DNA of 41,344 bases from Zygnema circumcarinatum (GCA_037447605.1 CM074822.1:335787-377130), one strand, 5' to 3'. Shown: positions 10,092 to 20,215, numbered from the stretch's first letter. Notes: generated by a model not told the origin, from the sequence alone. Program-made: numbers and translations.

Positions 10092-12738
10092 CTACCCACA
10101 CACCCCATCAAGAATGCATTCCACATTAGGGTCTGCCATGGGCGATCGGAGCAGGGTCTGTCTGCAGCCCACCTCCTTCTTCCCCCCCACACAGACCTCC
10201 TTGTACCGCCCCTTCAGCTTCTTCCCAGCAACCTCCCCCCCCTCTCTCTTCACATCGAAAGCGAACCCCCTCGCTATATCAAACATTCTCTCTAACTGCC
10301 TAAGATCAGAGAAACTGAGCTCAACCAACCTCTCATGTGCAAAGTAATGCTTGCATCTCCTATCTGCTTCACATGCTTCTGCAGATGTGGCAGCAAACTC
10401 AGCATCAAGAGGTTGGGGACTCCCTTGGTAACATTGATGCTGCATGTATGTGATGCCTGAAGCAGTTGCCTTTATGTAGTACATGGCATGTTCCATGTGG
10501 AAGGGAAGGACCTCTATTACTACTGTTTCTTGGCGACCAAAAGTGGCCGGATTGGTCAGTCCTGCCCCATGCATAGAGAGGATGATGTCGGCTTCTCGCA
10601 CATGTCTGAACTGCTCTTTGAAGGGCATTCCGTCAAAGTCGATCTCATTGACCTACACATGGAGGGCACGATGACCTCATATGATCAGGTTTGAAGGTGA
10701 AGGGAATCTCTCTCTCTCTCTTTCTCTCTCTCTCTTTCTCCCTCTTTCTTTCTCCCCACTGCCCTCTCTCGCCTCTCCCCCGCCCTTTTCACTTCCCCTC
10801 TCTCTCTCTCCCTCCCTCTTTCTTCCTCCCCACTGGCCTCTCCTCTCTCTCCACTCTCTCGTCTCTCTCCCTTCCTCTTCCCCTCTCTCTCCCTCCCTCC
10901 CTCCCACTTTCTTTTTCCCCACTGCCCTCTCCTCTCTCTCCACTCTCTCGTCTCTCTCCCTTCCTCTTCCCCTCTCTCTCCCTCCCTCCCTCCCTGCTTC
11001 CCCCCTCCCCCCTCCCTCCCTCCCTCTCTCCTCCCCTCCCCTTCCCCCCCCCCCCGATCTGCACTCTTCCCTCTACCGTCACCATCCTCCCCCCCCTTTC
11101 AAGACGGAAAAGAACTTCTGCACTTCAATTTTCAAGAAAAGTTACCATTTACGTTTTGACACCCCCTTACAAAACACTTGAAGTACATCACACAACCCTA
11201 ACGCCGAAACTTTATTTACCTCAAAGTTAAATTTTGCGACGAGATTTTTCAAGGCTGCCAGACTCTCGTTCGTGAAAGATCGTCTGCCAACAGTCTTTAT
11301 TGCATCTCGTCGAACCCACACAAAGCGAACATTTGCATTTGTTCGGACTTCTGCGACTTCAAGGGAGCGATGAAGCTCATCTTGAAACAAAGCTGCTGTG
11401 CGTTGACCCCCTACATATGCAATGGCCTGCAGTTGACAGGAAGGAGAGGGAGAGGAGAGGGAGAGGAGAGGGAGAGAGGGCGGGAGGAGGGAGAAGATTT
11501 GTGAAGGATGGGGGAGGAGGAGGACAGGGAGAGGAAGGGAGAGAGAGAGAGGGAGGAGGGAGAAGTTTGTGAAGGATGGGGAAGGAGGAAGACAGGGAGA
11601 GGACGAGAGAGGGAGCGGGAGGAGGGAGAAGATCGTGGAGAATTGGGAAGGAGGAGCAGGACAGGGAGAGGAAGAAAGAGAGCGGGAGGGGGAAGAAGAT
11701 TGTGAAGGATGGGAGAGGAGGAGGAGGACAGGGAGAGGAAGAGTGAGAGAGAGCGGGAGGAAGGAGAATATTGTGAAGGATGGGGGAGAAGGAGAACAAG
11801 GAGAGGAAGGGAGAGAGAGAGCGGGAGGAGGAGAAGATTGTGAAGGACGGAGGAGGACAGGGAGAGGACGAGAGAGAGAGCGGGAGGAGGGAGAAGATTG
11901 TGAAGGATGGGGAAGGAGGAGGACAGGGAAAGGAAGAGTGAGAGAGAGCGGGAGGAAGGAGAAGACTGTGAAGGATGGGGGAGAAGGAGGAGGACAGGGA
12001 GAGGAAGAGAAAACGAGGTGACAGTTCTCACCTTCAAAGCGGAAGGCAAAATTACTTTTTGAAAACACAGAGGCCATTCTTCAGTGGCACTTTCAAAGGG
12101 CTCCTCAAACTCTACCAGGCCATGTGCGAGTGTGACGTCACCCAACATTTCATGCGGCCGCAGAGCTTTCGAGTAGCGAATGTCAGACCCATAAGAAGGT
12201 TGCAAAGCCATTGACAAGAGAGTGGCGAGAATAGAAGCATGATATCCCTGTGCTCCTTGTTTCCGAACTCTGCATCATCCAAATGGGTTTCAAAAATGGG
12301 CTTCAAATGAGGGTTTTTGAAGCTTAAGAATGTGGAGGGAAAGGCATAACTCCACATTCTTAACAGAATGTCTAATCATCTGTTAAATCGTTATAACATT
12401 TGCTTATTTTTTTGATGTTAAGAATGTGGAGTTATGCCTTTCATGCAAGAGTTTCGAAGAGATGTTCTTCGCAGAGGCAGACCTGTCTAAAAGGTGATGT
12501 TGCCGTGGGAGAGCGAAACGATCCACTTGAATGGTGAGTGCATCAATGGTGCAATTGTTGGCAAGCAGGATTGTCATAGCCTTCCCTGCAAGCTAACCTC
12601 CTCCCTTTCAGCAGTTCAGTAACATACCACCGGACCTACTTCTCCCAACAGCAACAGAGAGACAGGGCAATATAAGAAAAGAACTCCACATTCTTCAACT
12701 CACAACCTGCAAAGGGCCCCTCACTCTGTTGACAGTAT

Positions 12739-12772
<34 letters not shown>

Positions 12773-13230
12773 GGAGAGAGAGAGAGAGAGAGAGAGGGAG
12801 GAGTTGGGAGAGTAAACCTCTGTCCAACTCACCAAGAAAATGCGCGACATTGGTAGAATCTCGCTTAAGCCCCTGCAGAAAGGTCGTTCCTCCTCTCCAT
12901 TCCACACCTTCTCTTGAGCTCAGCCAACTCTCTTCCTTTGGAAAAATCGGAGAGAAGTTTTCCCGGCCTACTCCCGTCATGGCCCACTCCCATCTCTTCA
13001 AATCTCTGCAGGGAATAGCCTTCAAGGGCCCTCCTCTCACAGCCTCTCTCCCTTCCTTGCAAGCTACAGGTCCTGCAGGAGTCGCAAAGAACTGTCCATC
13101 GTAGCAGAGATTCTCGCATATGCAGATAGGTTGCCAGAAGCAGCAGACGGGATGTTCGATTTCATAGCAGGCGCAGGCAGCCGTTAGGTTGGCACCTGCT
13201 GCAAGCAGCTTTCCCAAGTCATCTGACTGC
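10092..13230 (-). CDS. family 61 glycosyltransferase (GT61/EOGT-like), 5' end unresolved
   Basis: Five exons fit in phase on the minus strand: about 13190/13230-12833, 12585-12483, 12269-12032, 11426-11220 and 10652-10092 (stop TAG). Each intron is GT-AG and reading phases 1, 2, 0 and 0 match across the junctions. Recognisable GT61 features are DSTNVAHFLGKA in the first exon, WPLCFQKVILPS in the third, RFVWVRRDA in the fourth, and IILSMHGAGLTNP in the last. GT61 enzymes transfer xylose, arabinose or GlcNAc to matrix polysaccharides or secreted proteins in the ER or Golgi; EOGT adds O-GlcNAc to extracellular proteins. The specific substrate cannot be deduced. The first listed exon is Cys-rich. 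The N-terminus is not resolved: a candidate start with a hydrophobic anchor (MAALALALMALQ) lies at 13951/13909, and a possible exon at about 13440-13260. Intron 3 and intron 4 are packed with purine/pyrimidine repeats. Confidence 0.82.
10700..11090. repeat. pyrimidine-rich repeat in intron 4 of the GT61 gene
   Basis: CT-rich DNA contains two imperfect copies of a unit of roughly 100 bp (about 10750-10850 and 10870-10990) built around TCTTTCTTCCTCCCCACTGCCCTCTC-like sequence. It lies entirely within the intron bounded by the exons ending at 11220 and starting at 10652. Confidence 0.75.
11475..12005. repeat. purine minisatellite, unit about 60-65 bp, in intron 3 of the GT61 gene
   Basis: A unit reading roughly GAGAAGATTGTGAAGGATGGG followed by GGAGGAGGACAGGGAGAGGAAGAG-type purines is repeated about eight to nine times. 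The less repetitive TTGTGAAGGATGG core makes the units easy to count. It fills most of the intron between exon ends 12032 and 11426. Long open frames through it on both strands are products of the repeat. Confidence 0.85.
12339..12442. repeat. perfect 26-bp inverted repeat in intron 2 of the GT61 gene
   Basis: Arms 12339-12364 and 12417-12442 are exact reverse complements over 26 bases, with a 52-nt AT-rich spacer. An overlapping smaller hairpin, TTAAGAATGTGGAG with CTCCACATTCTTAA, uses the left arm plus its flank. The element lies in the intron between exon ends 12483 and 12269. It could be a small MITE-like insertion or a structured intronic RNA. Confidence 0.8.
12740..12800. repeat. (GA)n microsatellite in intron 1 of the GT61 gene
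   Basis: About 60 bp of GA dinucleotides lie just downstream (in gene orientation) of the GTGAGT splice donor at 12832. Confidence 0.9.
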
Positions 13231-13767
13231 GCCTTTTATGAGAAAAGCATCTCCACAAAGCTGCACATTAACCAACAAATGCTCATGTGTTCCAGTAAGA
13301 GCAAGCATCCAGTGGTGGAGCCAAGAGGCGGGTGGTATTCAACACGCTGAAAGCAGACATTCTCAGATTCCCATATTGAGGGACTAAGATAAGTTGCTAT
13401 GGATGAAGGTGCCTTTAAGCAGACAAGCAAATCGTCAAGACTTATTGATGAAATCCGAAGCTGCAAGCAGTTAAAATCATTCAGCCAAGCTGTATAAGCA
13501 AGACGCTTGGCTTCAGTGCTCCTTCAGAAAACCAAAGGATAAAGCTTGACAACAAACAAACATTTTTTTTCTGAGAAATCGATGGAAGAGAAAACAAACA
13601 AGCCATTCCAAAAAAAAAAAAACGAAAGATTCCGAAATAAATTTGAATACACCCCTCCAACTCCCCCCGCCATTTCCCTCTCTCATAGCGTGCATTTGCA
13701 AGAAACGCTCTCCATCATATTCAAAGAATGTAACCCTAAAACAAGCCGCCATGGCTCGTGTGAGGAC

Positions 13768-13951
13768 CTGCTGCAGGCCGTGGCAGAGCAGCTGTACGGC
13801 TCCTGGCGAGCTCTCTGAACTGCAAATCCGCCTCACTCAGTCTGCGCTCCCTTAGGGAGCATCCTCCCTTGAGCTGCAGAGCCATCAAAGCAAGGGCAAG
13901 AGCAGCCATGGTAGAAAACCTAAAATCACTCAGCACAAAGGCGGTCGCCAT
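13768..13951 (-). CDS. candidate N-terminal exon of the GT61 gene
   Basis: A minus-strand frame starting at 13951 (or ATG at 13909) encodes a short hydrophobic stretch, MAALALALMALQLKGG. A polar segment follows before a weak potential donor at 13767. A single N-terminal anchor is what a Golgi type II glycosyltransferase would need, and the position upstream of the GT61 exons fits. The donor is poor and no clean junction to the next exon was found, so this could belong to a separate short transcript or be non-coding. Confidence 0.3.
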
Positions 13952-15090
13952 GGATGGAAGCAGAAGAAACTGTCAAACTGACTTCAAAAAACCCTAAAAA
14001 AAATTGCTGTTGTTGTGGGTTTATAGTGAGAAGAGAGAAAAGAGAAAGAGAAATGAAAGAAATTTAAAAAAAAAAAATTAAGAAAATATTCAAGAGAAAG
14101 TGGAGGGTAGTTGAGCAGGTCGGTGGGAGTGGCTGCTTTGCAGAACTTGGCCAGCTGTTCTATGCAAACCGCCCAGTTCTCGTTCCCGTCGTCGTTCCGT
14201 TCCCTATGAAAACTGAAAATATCAAAAGAGGATCTATGTTCTACTTCCGGTCGAGCTGAACTGAGGTTCTATGCTCGTGAAATACGATGAATTGCCGTTC
14301 TTGTTCGCTGTTGTGAATATGATTTTGACGGATTTAAACGACCAGGGACATGTCAACGACCTAGAAAATTTTTACCTCATAGTTGTTGAACATGCTCGCT
14401 TCATGTTTCTATGAATTGGATCGAAAGGGCCTCCCCCAATTGCGAACTATGGTAACCTCCAATGGGGACTCGTCACGTGGCATTAGCGAGTTTGGACTTT
14501 GCTAAGCAAAAATTTGTTGATGGTTTTTCATATCTCAACAAGGCAGAACATGCCCCAATGGACCAAAGTTGGGAGAAGGACACGTAGGAAGATATAGAGG
14601 GGAGAGAAGTGAAGTGAGAGAAGAGCGAATAGCTACGAGACGAGAAAGAGAATGTAAATTGAGGGCAAACATACGAACCTGAAACAAACAAACAAACAAA
14701 CAAACATGCAATCAAGAACATGTGTGTACATATGAAACATGAATCATCGAAACATGACCAAGTTTACGAACCCTAACAACTATTCACGAATTTGCTAGTT
14801 AGGCTCGAATCAGCGAAACTTCGTGCTATCTATTGGCAGTTGACACCCTACCCAGGGAATGTTAGACTATGTGTATGCACTACTGCATATTGTACTTTGA
14901 ATGTTGTGGTGTCTCCCTACCTCCCCTAGGTCTGCATTGGCAGTCACAGGTCGGATCCGGCATATGAACCATTCATCAGTTCCACGGTTTTTTCCGACGA
15001 TATGTTGGGAATTATGGATTACCATGGCTAATGCCACACAACAAAAAAGCAAACAACACAACACAAAAACATCACAACTTGACAATATCA
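13952..15090. other. intergenic; nothing convincing
   Basis: Mostly unique-looking DNA with no frame showing recognisable protein. Minor simple repeats include a (CAAA)n run at about 14683-14706 and A/T-rich stretches at 14060-14090. Confidence 0.5.
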
Positions 15091-15223
15091 CTTGAGAGGG
15101 AGGGGGGAGGGGGGAAGAGGGAGAGGAGAGAGGGAGAGGGAGAGGGAGAGGGAGAGGGAGAGNNNNNNNNNNCCCCCCCCCCCCCCTCCCCCCACCCCCA
15201 AACCCATTTTTTTTTCTTTTTTG

Positions 15224-15290
<67 letters not shown>

Positions 15291-15712
15291 GCTCTTTCCC
15301 TCCGCTGCTCTCTCTTCTGCTCTCCCTCCTCTGTTCTCTCTCCTCTGCTCTCTCTCCTTTAGTCTCTCTCCTCTGCTCTCTCTCCTTTAGTCTCTCTCTC
15401 CTTTAGTCTCTCTCCTTCGCTATCTCTCCACTAGTCTCTTCTCTGCTCTTTCCCTCCGCTGCTCTCTCTTCTGCTCTCTATCCCCGGCCCTCACTCTCAA
15501 CTGCTCTCTCTCCACTAGTCTCTCCTCTGCTCGCTCTCTCTCCACTGCTATTTCTCTCCGCTGATCTCTCTTCTGCGCTCTACCATCTGCGCTCTCTCGC
15601 TCCTCTGCTTTCCCTCTCCTCTGCTCTCTCTCCACTAGTCTCTCCTCTGATTTCACTCGCTCCTCTTCTCTCTCTCCTCTAGTCTCTCTCCACTGCTCTC
15701 TTCTCTGCTTTG
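15091..15712. repeat. (GGGAGA)n then (CT)n tract, interrupted by an assembly gap
   Basis: Left of the gap the plus strand is purine-rich (GGGAGA hexamers). Right of it, a C-run and then CT-rich DNA continue to about 15712, including repeated CTCTCTCTCC(T/A)CTAGT-like units. The abrupt strand switch at the gap suggests that sequence is missing or misjoined there. Confidence 0.85.
15163..15172. other. assembly gap (10 N)
   Basis: Ten N bases separate GA-rich from C/CT-rich sequence. The true gap length is unknown. Confidence 0.99.
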
Positions 15713-16399
15713 CTCAGAAGCAAAAGAGTCTGAGAGTCAGAGAGTTTGCGAAAGTCTTTAAGAACGTGGCGCTGATGTGAGAAGGAAAACAGGGGGGGGG
15801 GGGTGAATATCCGAAATGGGGAGGGGCGGGATATCCAGAAAGGGGGCCGGTCTAGCCGAAATGGGAGGGCGGGATTTCAAAAAAAGGGCGGGATAAGCAA
15901 GAGGCGAAATATCATTTTCCTTTTTTTATCGCGATGAAACCAGAAGCATCCAACAATTGGAAGTTCAGAGAAGGAAGAGATTGTGTAATGAGAAGCACTA
16001 ATCTGGCCATGGTCAGAATAAGCAGAAACCCAGAAACCAGAAAATCAGACCCACAGTCTGAAAACCACATTTTTTTCTCGGCGAAAATTCACATTCAGTT
16101 TTTATCGAAGTGTCTTCACCGTCCAAAACAAGAAGCACAGTTTCAGGATTCTGATTCCACCACAGCCACATTTTCACGACTGAAGAATCAAACAAAGCTA
16201 TAGGAGAGAAAACTCTGGAATTGGAACCTTTTGTTTCCATCATAGATAAGAATTTTTACACTATCGCCAGGCAGTTCAGCCTGAAATTTACAGACCAGGT
16301 TCTAACCTCAGCGTCGCTCTTTACGTCTCATGTCTGAAAGCTATCGAAAACACTATTCTTCTTCTGCAAACCCTCAAAAAGGATGAAATTATACAGCGC
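15713..16399. other. intergenic; 3' flank of the Lhca1 gene
   Basis: No gene is supported. GC-rich short repeats of GGGCGGGATAT type occur at 15795-15910. The part next to 16399 is the probable 3' UTR of the Lhca1 gene. Confidence 0.5.
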
Positions 16400-18154
16400 T
16401 TAGTAAACTCCCCGGGGGATGATCACATCGGCAATGTTCGCATGGAAAGGGTCAGCAAGATGGGCTGCAAGGTTGTCCAGGGGGCCTGTTCCGGGGTACA
16501 CTGCAGCCTGAATGCAGAAGCCAAGGAAGGCAACGAGAGCAAGTCGTCCTGCACAAAAAGAAGAAGAAGAACACCATAATATAAAAATCTCAGTCTTAGT
16601 CTTAGTCTTAGATCGACACGAGATAGGAGGAACAGCTAGCAGTCATTCAGAGCATGCAAACAGTAAAGTGAGGAGTAACATTAACAAAGACAGTGGAAAA
16701 GGCAAACAGAATGCAACAGAATCACATGAACAAAGAAAGAGTGAAGAAGAAGAAGAAGAGAAGAAGTCGAAGAAGAAGAAGAAGGAGAAGGAGACGAATA
16801 AGAAGAAGGAGAAGAAGAAGGCAGTACCGTTGTTCAACTCCTTGGTCCTCAACTCATCCAGCTTCGAGGGGTCCTTTGCGAAGCCGAGAGGGTCGAAGGG
16901 GCCTCCGGGATACTTCATCTTTTCGGGATCGGTCTCCTCGTTCCTCTTTGCCTCAGCGAATGCGATGGCAAGGGCGTTGAAGGTGAGGATGAGGGGAAGG
17001 CTGCCCCATGGCACAGGCACTCCGAAGTAGGTTGCCTGCCCACCGTTGGCGGCAAACGCCTGAGCATCGACCCAGTTGCCGAGTCCAAGGGCCTCAGGGA
17101 TGAGGACACCGGGCTGCAGAAAAAGGAACAATCGAATATGTGAGCGTCATCCATATCTTTCAAGGAATTAAATTTCAAACAATACAATAGTTTCTACTTC
17201 GGAATTCTCTCATAGGAAAACGCAAGGCTAGCATGTCAGCCTGACAGTAACTAGTGTGTAGAGAGGGAAAGGTGGGCAATCTCTTACGATGGCCAACATG
17301 GCCCATCGGCAGTGGATGAGCTCCGCCACTCTGTGCCTCTCGAGGTTGGAGGGGACCTCTCCGAGCTTCAAGGGGTCGAAGCCGTAGTCACTGCAAAAGC
17401 AATAAGCAGACGCACCTCAAACATCCTGATAAAAAGACTGCATTCTGCACTGTACATTCATGTAGGTATGGCCTTGCTATGAAGACCTTCCCTCGTTCAG
17501 ATACTTGGAACATCCAATGACATTCCCCGAATGCCCAAACATTTTGGCCGAACAACCAAATATTGGAGATTACTCGAAACGATAACTAATGAGTGACATA
17601 CTGAAAACGGTACCAACGTGCTCAATAGATAACAAGAACTAACACATCAACAGTGTTAAGTAACCCGAAAAGATCATGGCGGAAGCTAGCCCTAAAATTA
17701 CAAAGAGCGATCTCTGAATTTGGTTTCCCAACAAAAACCATCAAACTAACACTGAGAAACGCTGCCCGCATTCCACATTGCAAGCTGAACAATCCCGCAT
17801 GTGAATCAGTCATATGCAATACGGCAAACTCCGTCCAAGTCTAACTCCACCAGCTCCTGCCTTCCACCTGCAGGCTCACATTTCTTTCCCTTCCGTTCTC
17901 AAACCTACACAAGCCGATCTTGCTTCCCATTCCCGCTCAACACTACTCTATCCAAAAAAATGAACATACCCTGGCTGGCTGCCGTCAAGGTATGCCGGCC
18001 TGGGTTCGCCAGGGAGCCATGAAGAGCTGGCGCGCATGCACACGCGGGAGCCATTGCTGGGGGCAGCAACAACGGGCGCGGCGGAACGGGCGGGCGCCAA
18101 GAAGGCGGACCGAAGGGCCACGGCCATGTGGGTCTGCGCAGCGGTGGCAGCCAT
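16400..18154 (-). CDS. LHCA1: photosystem I chlorophyll a/b-binding protein Lhca1
   Basis: Four exons, 18154-17970, 17390-17288, 17113-16828 and 16548-16400, join in phase across GT-AG introns to give 240 residues, the normal length for Lhca1. About 43 residues of Ala/Ser-rich chloroplast transit peptide precede [17 protein letters not shown] and [11 protein letters not shown]. Helix B carries [12 protein letters not shown] and helix C-terminal [13 protein letters not shown], both with the conserved Glu/Asn/Arg chlorophyll-coordinating pattern. The stretch [20 protein letters not shown] and the ending [19 protein letters not shown] match Lhca1 rather than other Lhca members. It is an integral thylakoid protein of the LHCI antenna that passes excitation energy to photosystem I. 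Intron 3 begins directly with a long TTC-rich tract. The assignment to Lhca1 rests on remembered family features. Confidence 0.95.
16741..16822. repeat. (GAA)n tract in intron 3 of Lhca1
   Basis: Near-pure GAA/GAAG triplets on the plus strand, so TTC/CTTC in the transcript, start only 5 bp inside the GT donor at 16827. A long frame on the plus strand through this tract overlaps the Lhca1 exon and is not a gene. Confidence 0.9.
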
Positions 18155-18179
18155 GGCGGCGAGAGAAGCTCCTGAGGGA

Positions 18180-18427
18180 GTGAGGGGGAGAGGGGGAGAT
18201 AGAGGGAGAGGGAGAGGTGCGGGAGGAGGGAGGGGGAGCGCGCTGCTATTGTGGCCGGCGGGCCAAGTGATTGGGAGCGCTGACGTGGTGGACCGGCGCG
18301 CGCTGATTGGCTGGCGCGGCCGGGAGGCGCGCCATTGGCGGCCACGGGATCGCGGCATTATCGGGAGGTGGCGGCTGGATTTTGTTTAAAGGAATAAGTA
18401 TTTTATATTCATGTTCATCAACACACT
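18180..18427 (-). promoter_or_regulatory. Lhca1 promoter with CCAAT boxes, an ACGT element and a TATA box
   Basis: On the minus strand there are three CCAAT boxes, seen on the plus strand as ATTGG at about 18270, 18305 and 18332. One CCACGTCAGC element lies between them at about 18281-18290. An ATATAAAAT TATA-like box (18400-18408) lies about 250 bp upstream of the start codon. CCAAT and ACGT elements are common in light-regulated antenna gene promoters. The region is squeezed between the gene and the divergent tRNA gene. Confidence 0.55.
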
Positions 18428-18501
18428 GGCCTATTAGCTCAGCTGGTTAGAGCGTGGTGCTAATAACGCCAAGGTCACAGGTTCGAGACCTGTATGGGCC
18501 A
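18428..18501 (+). tRNA. tRNA-Ile (anticodon AAU)
   Basis: The 74-nt sequence folds as a cloverleaf. The acceptor stem is GGCCTAT paired with ATGGGCC (one G-U), followed by discriminator A. The anticodon stem-loop TGGTG-CTAATAA-CGCCA carries anticodon AAT. The T arm is ACAGG-TTCGAGA-CCTGT. Internal promoter A box (TTAGCTCAGCTGG) and B box (GGTTCGAGACC) are intact, and a TTTT terminator follows at 18505. The gene encodes no CCA, as expected in a nuclear genome. It starts about 270 bp upstream of the divergent Lhca1 start codon. Confidence 0.97.
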
Positions 18502-18598
18502 CTGTTTTGAAGTTCTTTTGCTTTTTGGCGTATGAGTTGGAAATTTCAGTTCTGACTTTTGTTGCGCTGAGCCACACAATTAGTGTTTATTTGTTGGT

Positions 18599-18738
18599 TC
18601 GAACTCTGTTAATTCCAGTCCGAACTCTGTTAATTCCAGTCCGAACTCTATAAATTCCAGTCCGAACTCTGTTAAAACCAGTCCGAACTCTGTTAAAACC
18701 AGTCCGAACTCTGTTAAAACCAGTTCGAACTCTGTTTA
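18599..18738. repeat. 21-bp minisatellite, seven units
   Basis: The unit TCCGAACTCTGTTAAAACCAG (variants have TTAATTCCAG) recurs with GAACTC starting at 18601, 18622, 18643, 18664, 18685, 18706 and 18727, exactly 21 bp apart. It begins about 100 bp downstream of the tRNA-Ile gene. Confidence 0.95.
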
Positions 18739-19072
18739 ACCATTGCTGGCTAGAAAATGCTTTGCTTTAGTTTCCTTTAAGTACGTGCTTTTCAAACCAT
18801 TATTCCAATTAAATTCTTCTGCTCAGGTTTTTAGTTCATGTTGATCGGCGGTGAAAGTGTTATGAGAACATTACTTCAACAAAATCACAAACTCAGGTGC
18901 ATATAATTCCTTAAAGATTTTAGAAAATCCCATATGTTTTTTTAAAGCTTGCGTCAACACCACTGTGCAATGAAATTGCTTTATACACTAACGACTTGTT
19001 CCGTACGGCGAGGTATTTACACAATGTACTAGAAGCAGAGTTCATCAGCTCATAGCTCTATTCTCTTACCTT

Positions 19073-19134
19073 TAGGTCCTTTGTGAGCGGTTGATTCCTC
19101 GTGGTTCTTTCTCCATGTTGTTGTTGTTGTTGGC
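19073..19134 (+). repeat. SINE-like dispersed repeat, copy 2, with (TTG)n tail
   Basis: The sequence from TAGGTCCTTTGTGAGCGGTT through TTCCTCGTGG to a TTGTTGTTG tail recurs in inverted orientation at 26066-26133, 32900-32964 and, degraded, 7047-7090. Several plant SINE families end in (TTG)n, and GGTTGATTCC resembles a pol III B box. SINE identity is an inference. Confidence 0.65.
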
Positions 19135-19319
19135 CGTACACCTTCCAGGATCGCCATAGCACGAGTCTAATTCACATACTGTATATCGAGAAGTAGTACA
19201 GTCAGGGGCCCTCATATTTTCCACCCTGGTTTTGGCCAATAGAGGCGAAAATATTGATTTTGCATGTATAAGGTTCGTGTTACCAATAGACGGGCGGTAT
19301 TATGTTAGAGTTCATGTTG

Positions 19320-19600
19320 GAATGTACGTATCGTACCGTACTATATCGTACCATATCGTACTGTATCGGATACTACAACTCGTACGGCTAATACGGATAG
19401 TACCGTACTGTATCGGGGCGTTTCGTATTGTACCATATCGTACCATATCGTATCGTATCGAAGCCAAGAAGAAGGGGAAGAGCGAGCGCCTCTTACGGCG
19501 GCACGTGCGGGGAGATTAGGTGAGTTTTGCGTAAGCCCGTAACGGCTAGTACGGCTAGTACGGACAGTCCGGACAGTACGGACAGTAGGGCAACACGAAG
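19320..19600. repeat. GTAC-rich arrays with about 10-bp periodicity
   Basis: At 19325-19460 units such as TATCGTACCA recur at about 10-bp spacing. At 19545-19590 units such as GTACGGACA recur at 9-10 bp. The array occupies the interior of the 18995-19724 element. No protein-coding explanation fits. Confidence 0.8.
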
Positions 19601-19724
19601 TTACCGTACAAAAAGGTGGTTTCGGCAAAATCGGGGCGAAATTCTTGGGGACGCACTCCTCAGGGCGGTAAATACGAGGGCCCCTGACTGTACATTGTGT
19701 AAATAGCTCGCCGTACGGAACAAG

Positions 19725-20215
19725 AAGGTGAAGATGCTCAAACGAAGAAAGGGGGGGGAGGGTTCCCATACTCTAGCTGAAGGTGCTTGACTCCAGGGAG
19801 AGGCCCTTCTGGGGCTGCTCCTAGAGAGCTTCTAGCTTCTTTGTTGGGCATGGAAGCATGAGTTTGGCGCATAGCCGTTCTATCGGCAGTTCCGTGAAAC
19901 TGCGCGACAGCCATTTCCGGACGCCGTTGAACGGAGCAGCTGCCCATGGAACATGAGGGCTTCTTTGTCGCCATTGAAGATACCCTGCCAATCAAGGATT
20001 GCCACGTGAGCAATTGTGTACACGTGGTATGATGAGTCCAAGTCCGGCCTCTCTTTTCCGTATAACCATCATCCAATCGAAGTATGTCACGTGTCACTAT
20101 CTACACGTAGACACCACTCATTGGACGGCGGTTGCTGACATGGCGTTTGGAAGGGAGGGAGGGGGGCCCCCTCCAAGAAGGGGGAAGGCTTGCAGCTTTG
20201 GAAGGTGAGTTGGCC
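19725..20215. other. intergenic and promoter of the TPR-MBL gene
   Basis: No separate gene is seen. Two short direct ACGTG-containing motifs (CACGTGGTATGATG and CACGTGTCAC) lie at about 20025-20100. The 20150-20215 leader is G-rich. Possible upstream ATG at 20139 opens a frame that ends within 75 bp. Confidence 0.45.

Larger units (their letters stand above)
18995..19724. mobile_element. terminal-inverted-repeat element (about 0.73 kb) with nested insertion
   Basis: The ends 18995-19029 and 19690-19724 are inverted copies matching at 34 of 35 positions (CTTGTTCCGTACGGCGAG...). A second inverted pair, 19196-19219 and 19670-19693 (GTACAGTCAGGGGCCCTC...), is contiguous with the terminal repeat on the right. 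On the left it is separated by 166 bp. The simplest reading is one long TIR whose left copy was split by an insertion at 19030-19195, flanked by GTAC. There is no transposase, so it would be non-autonomous. A clear outer target-site duplication was not found. Confidence 0.72.

Noticed and set aside
16512-17030. 172-codon plus-strand frame
   Set aside because: Antisense to Lhca1 exon 3 and through the (GAA)n intron tract.
18599-18738. CRISPR array
   Set aside because: The 21-bp units are adjacent without spacers and the genome is nuclear plant DNA; it is a minisatellite.
19341-19769. 142-codon minus-strand frame with VRTVRTSRTSR repeats
   Set aside because: Produced by the GTACGG array, no protein family resemblance.
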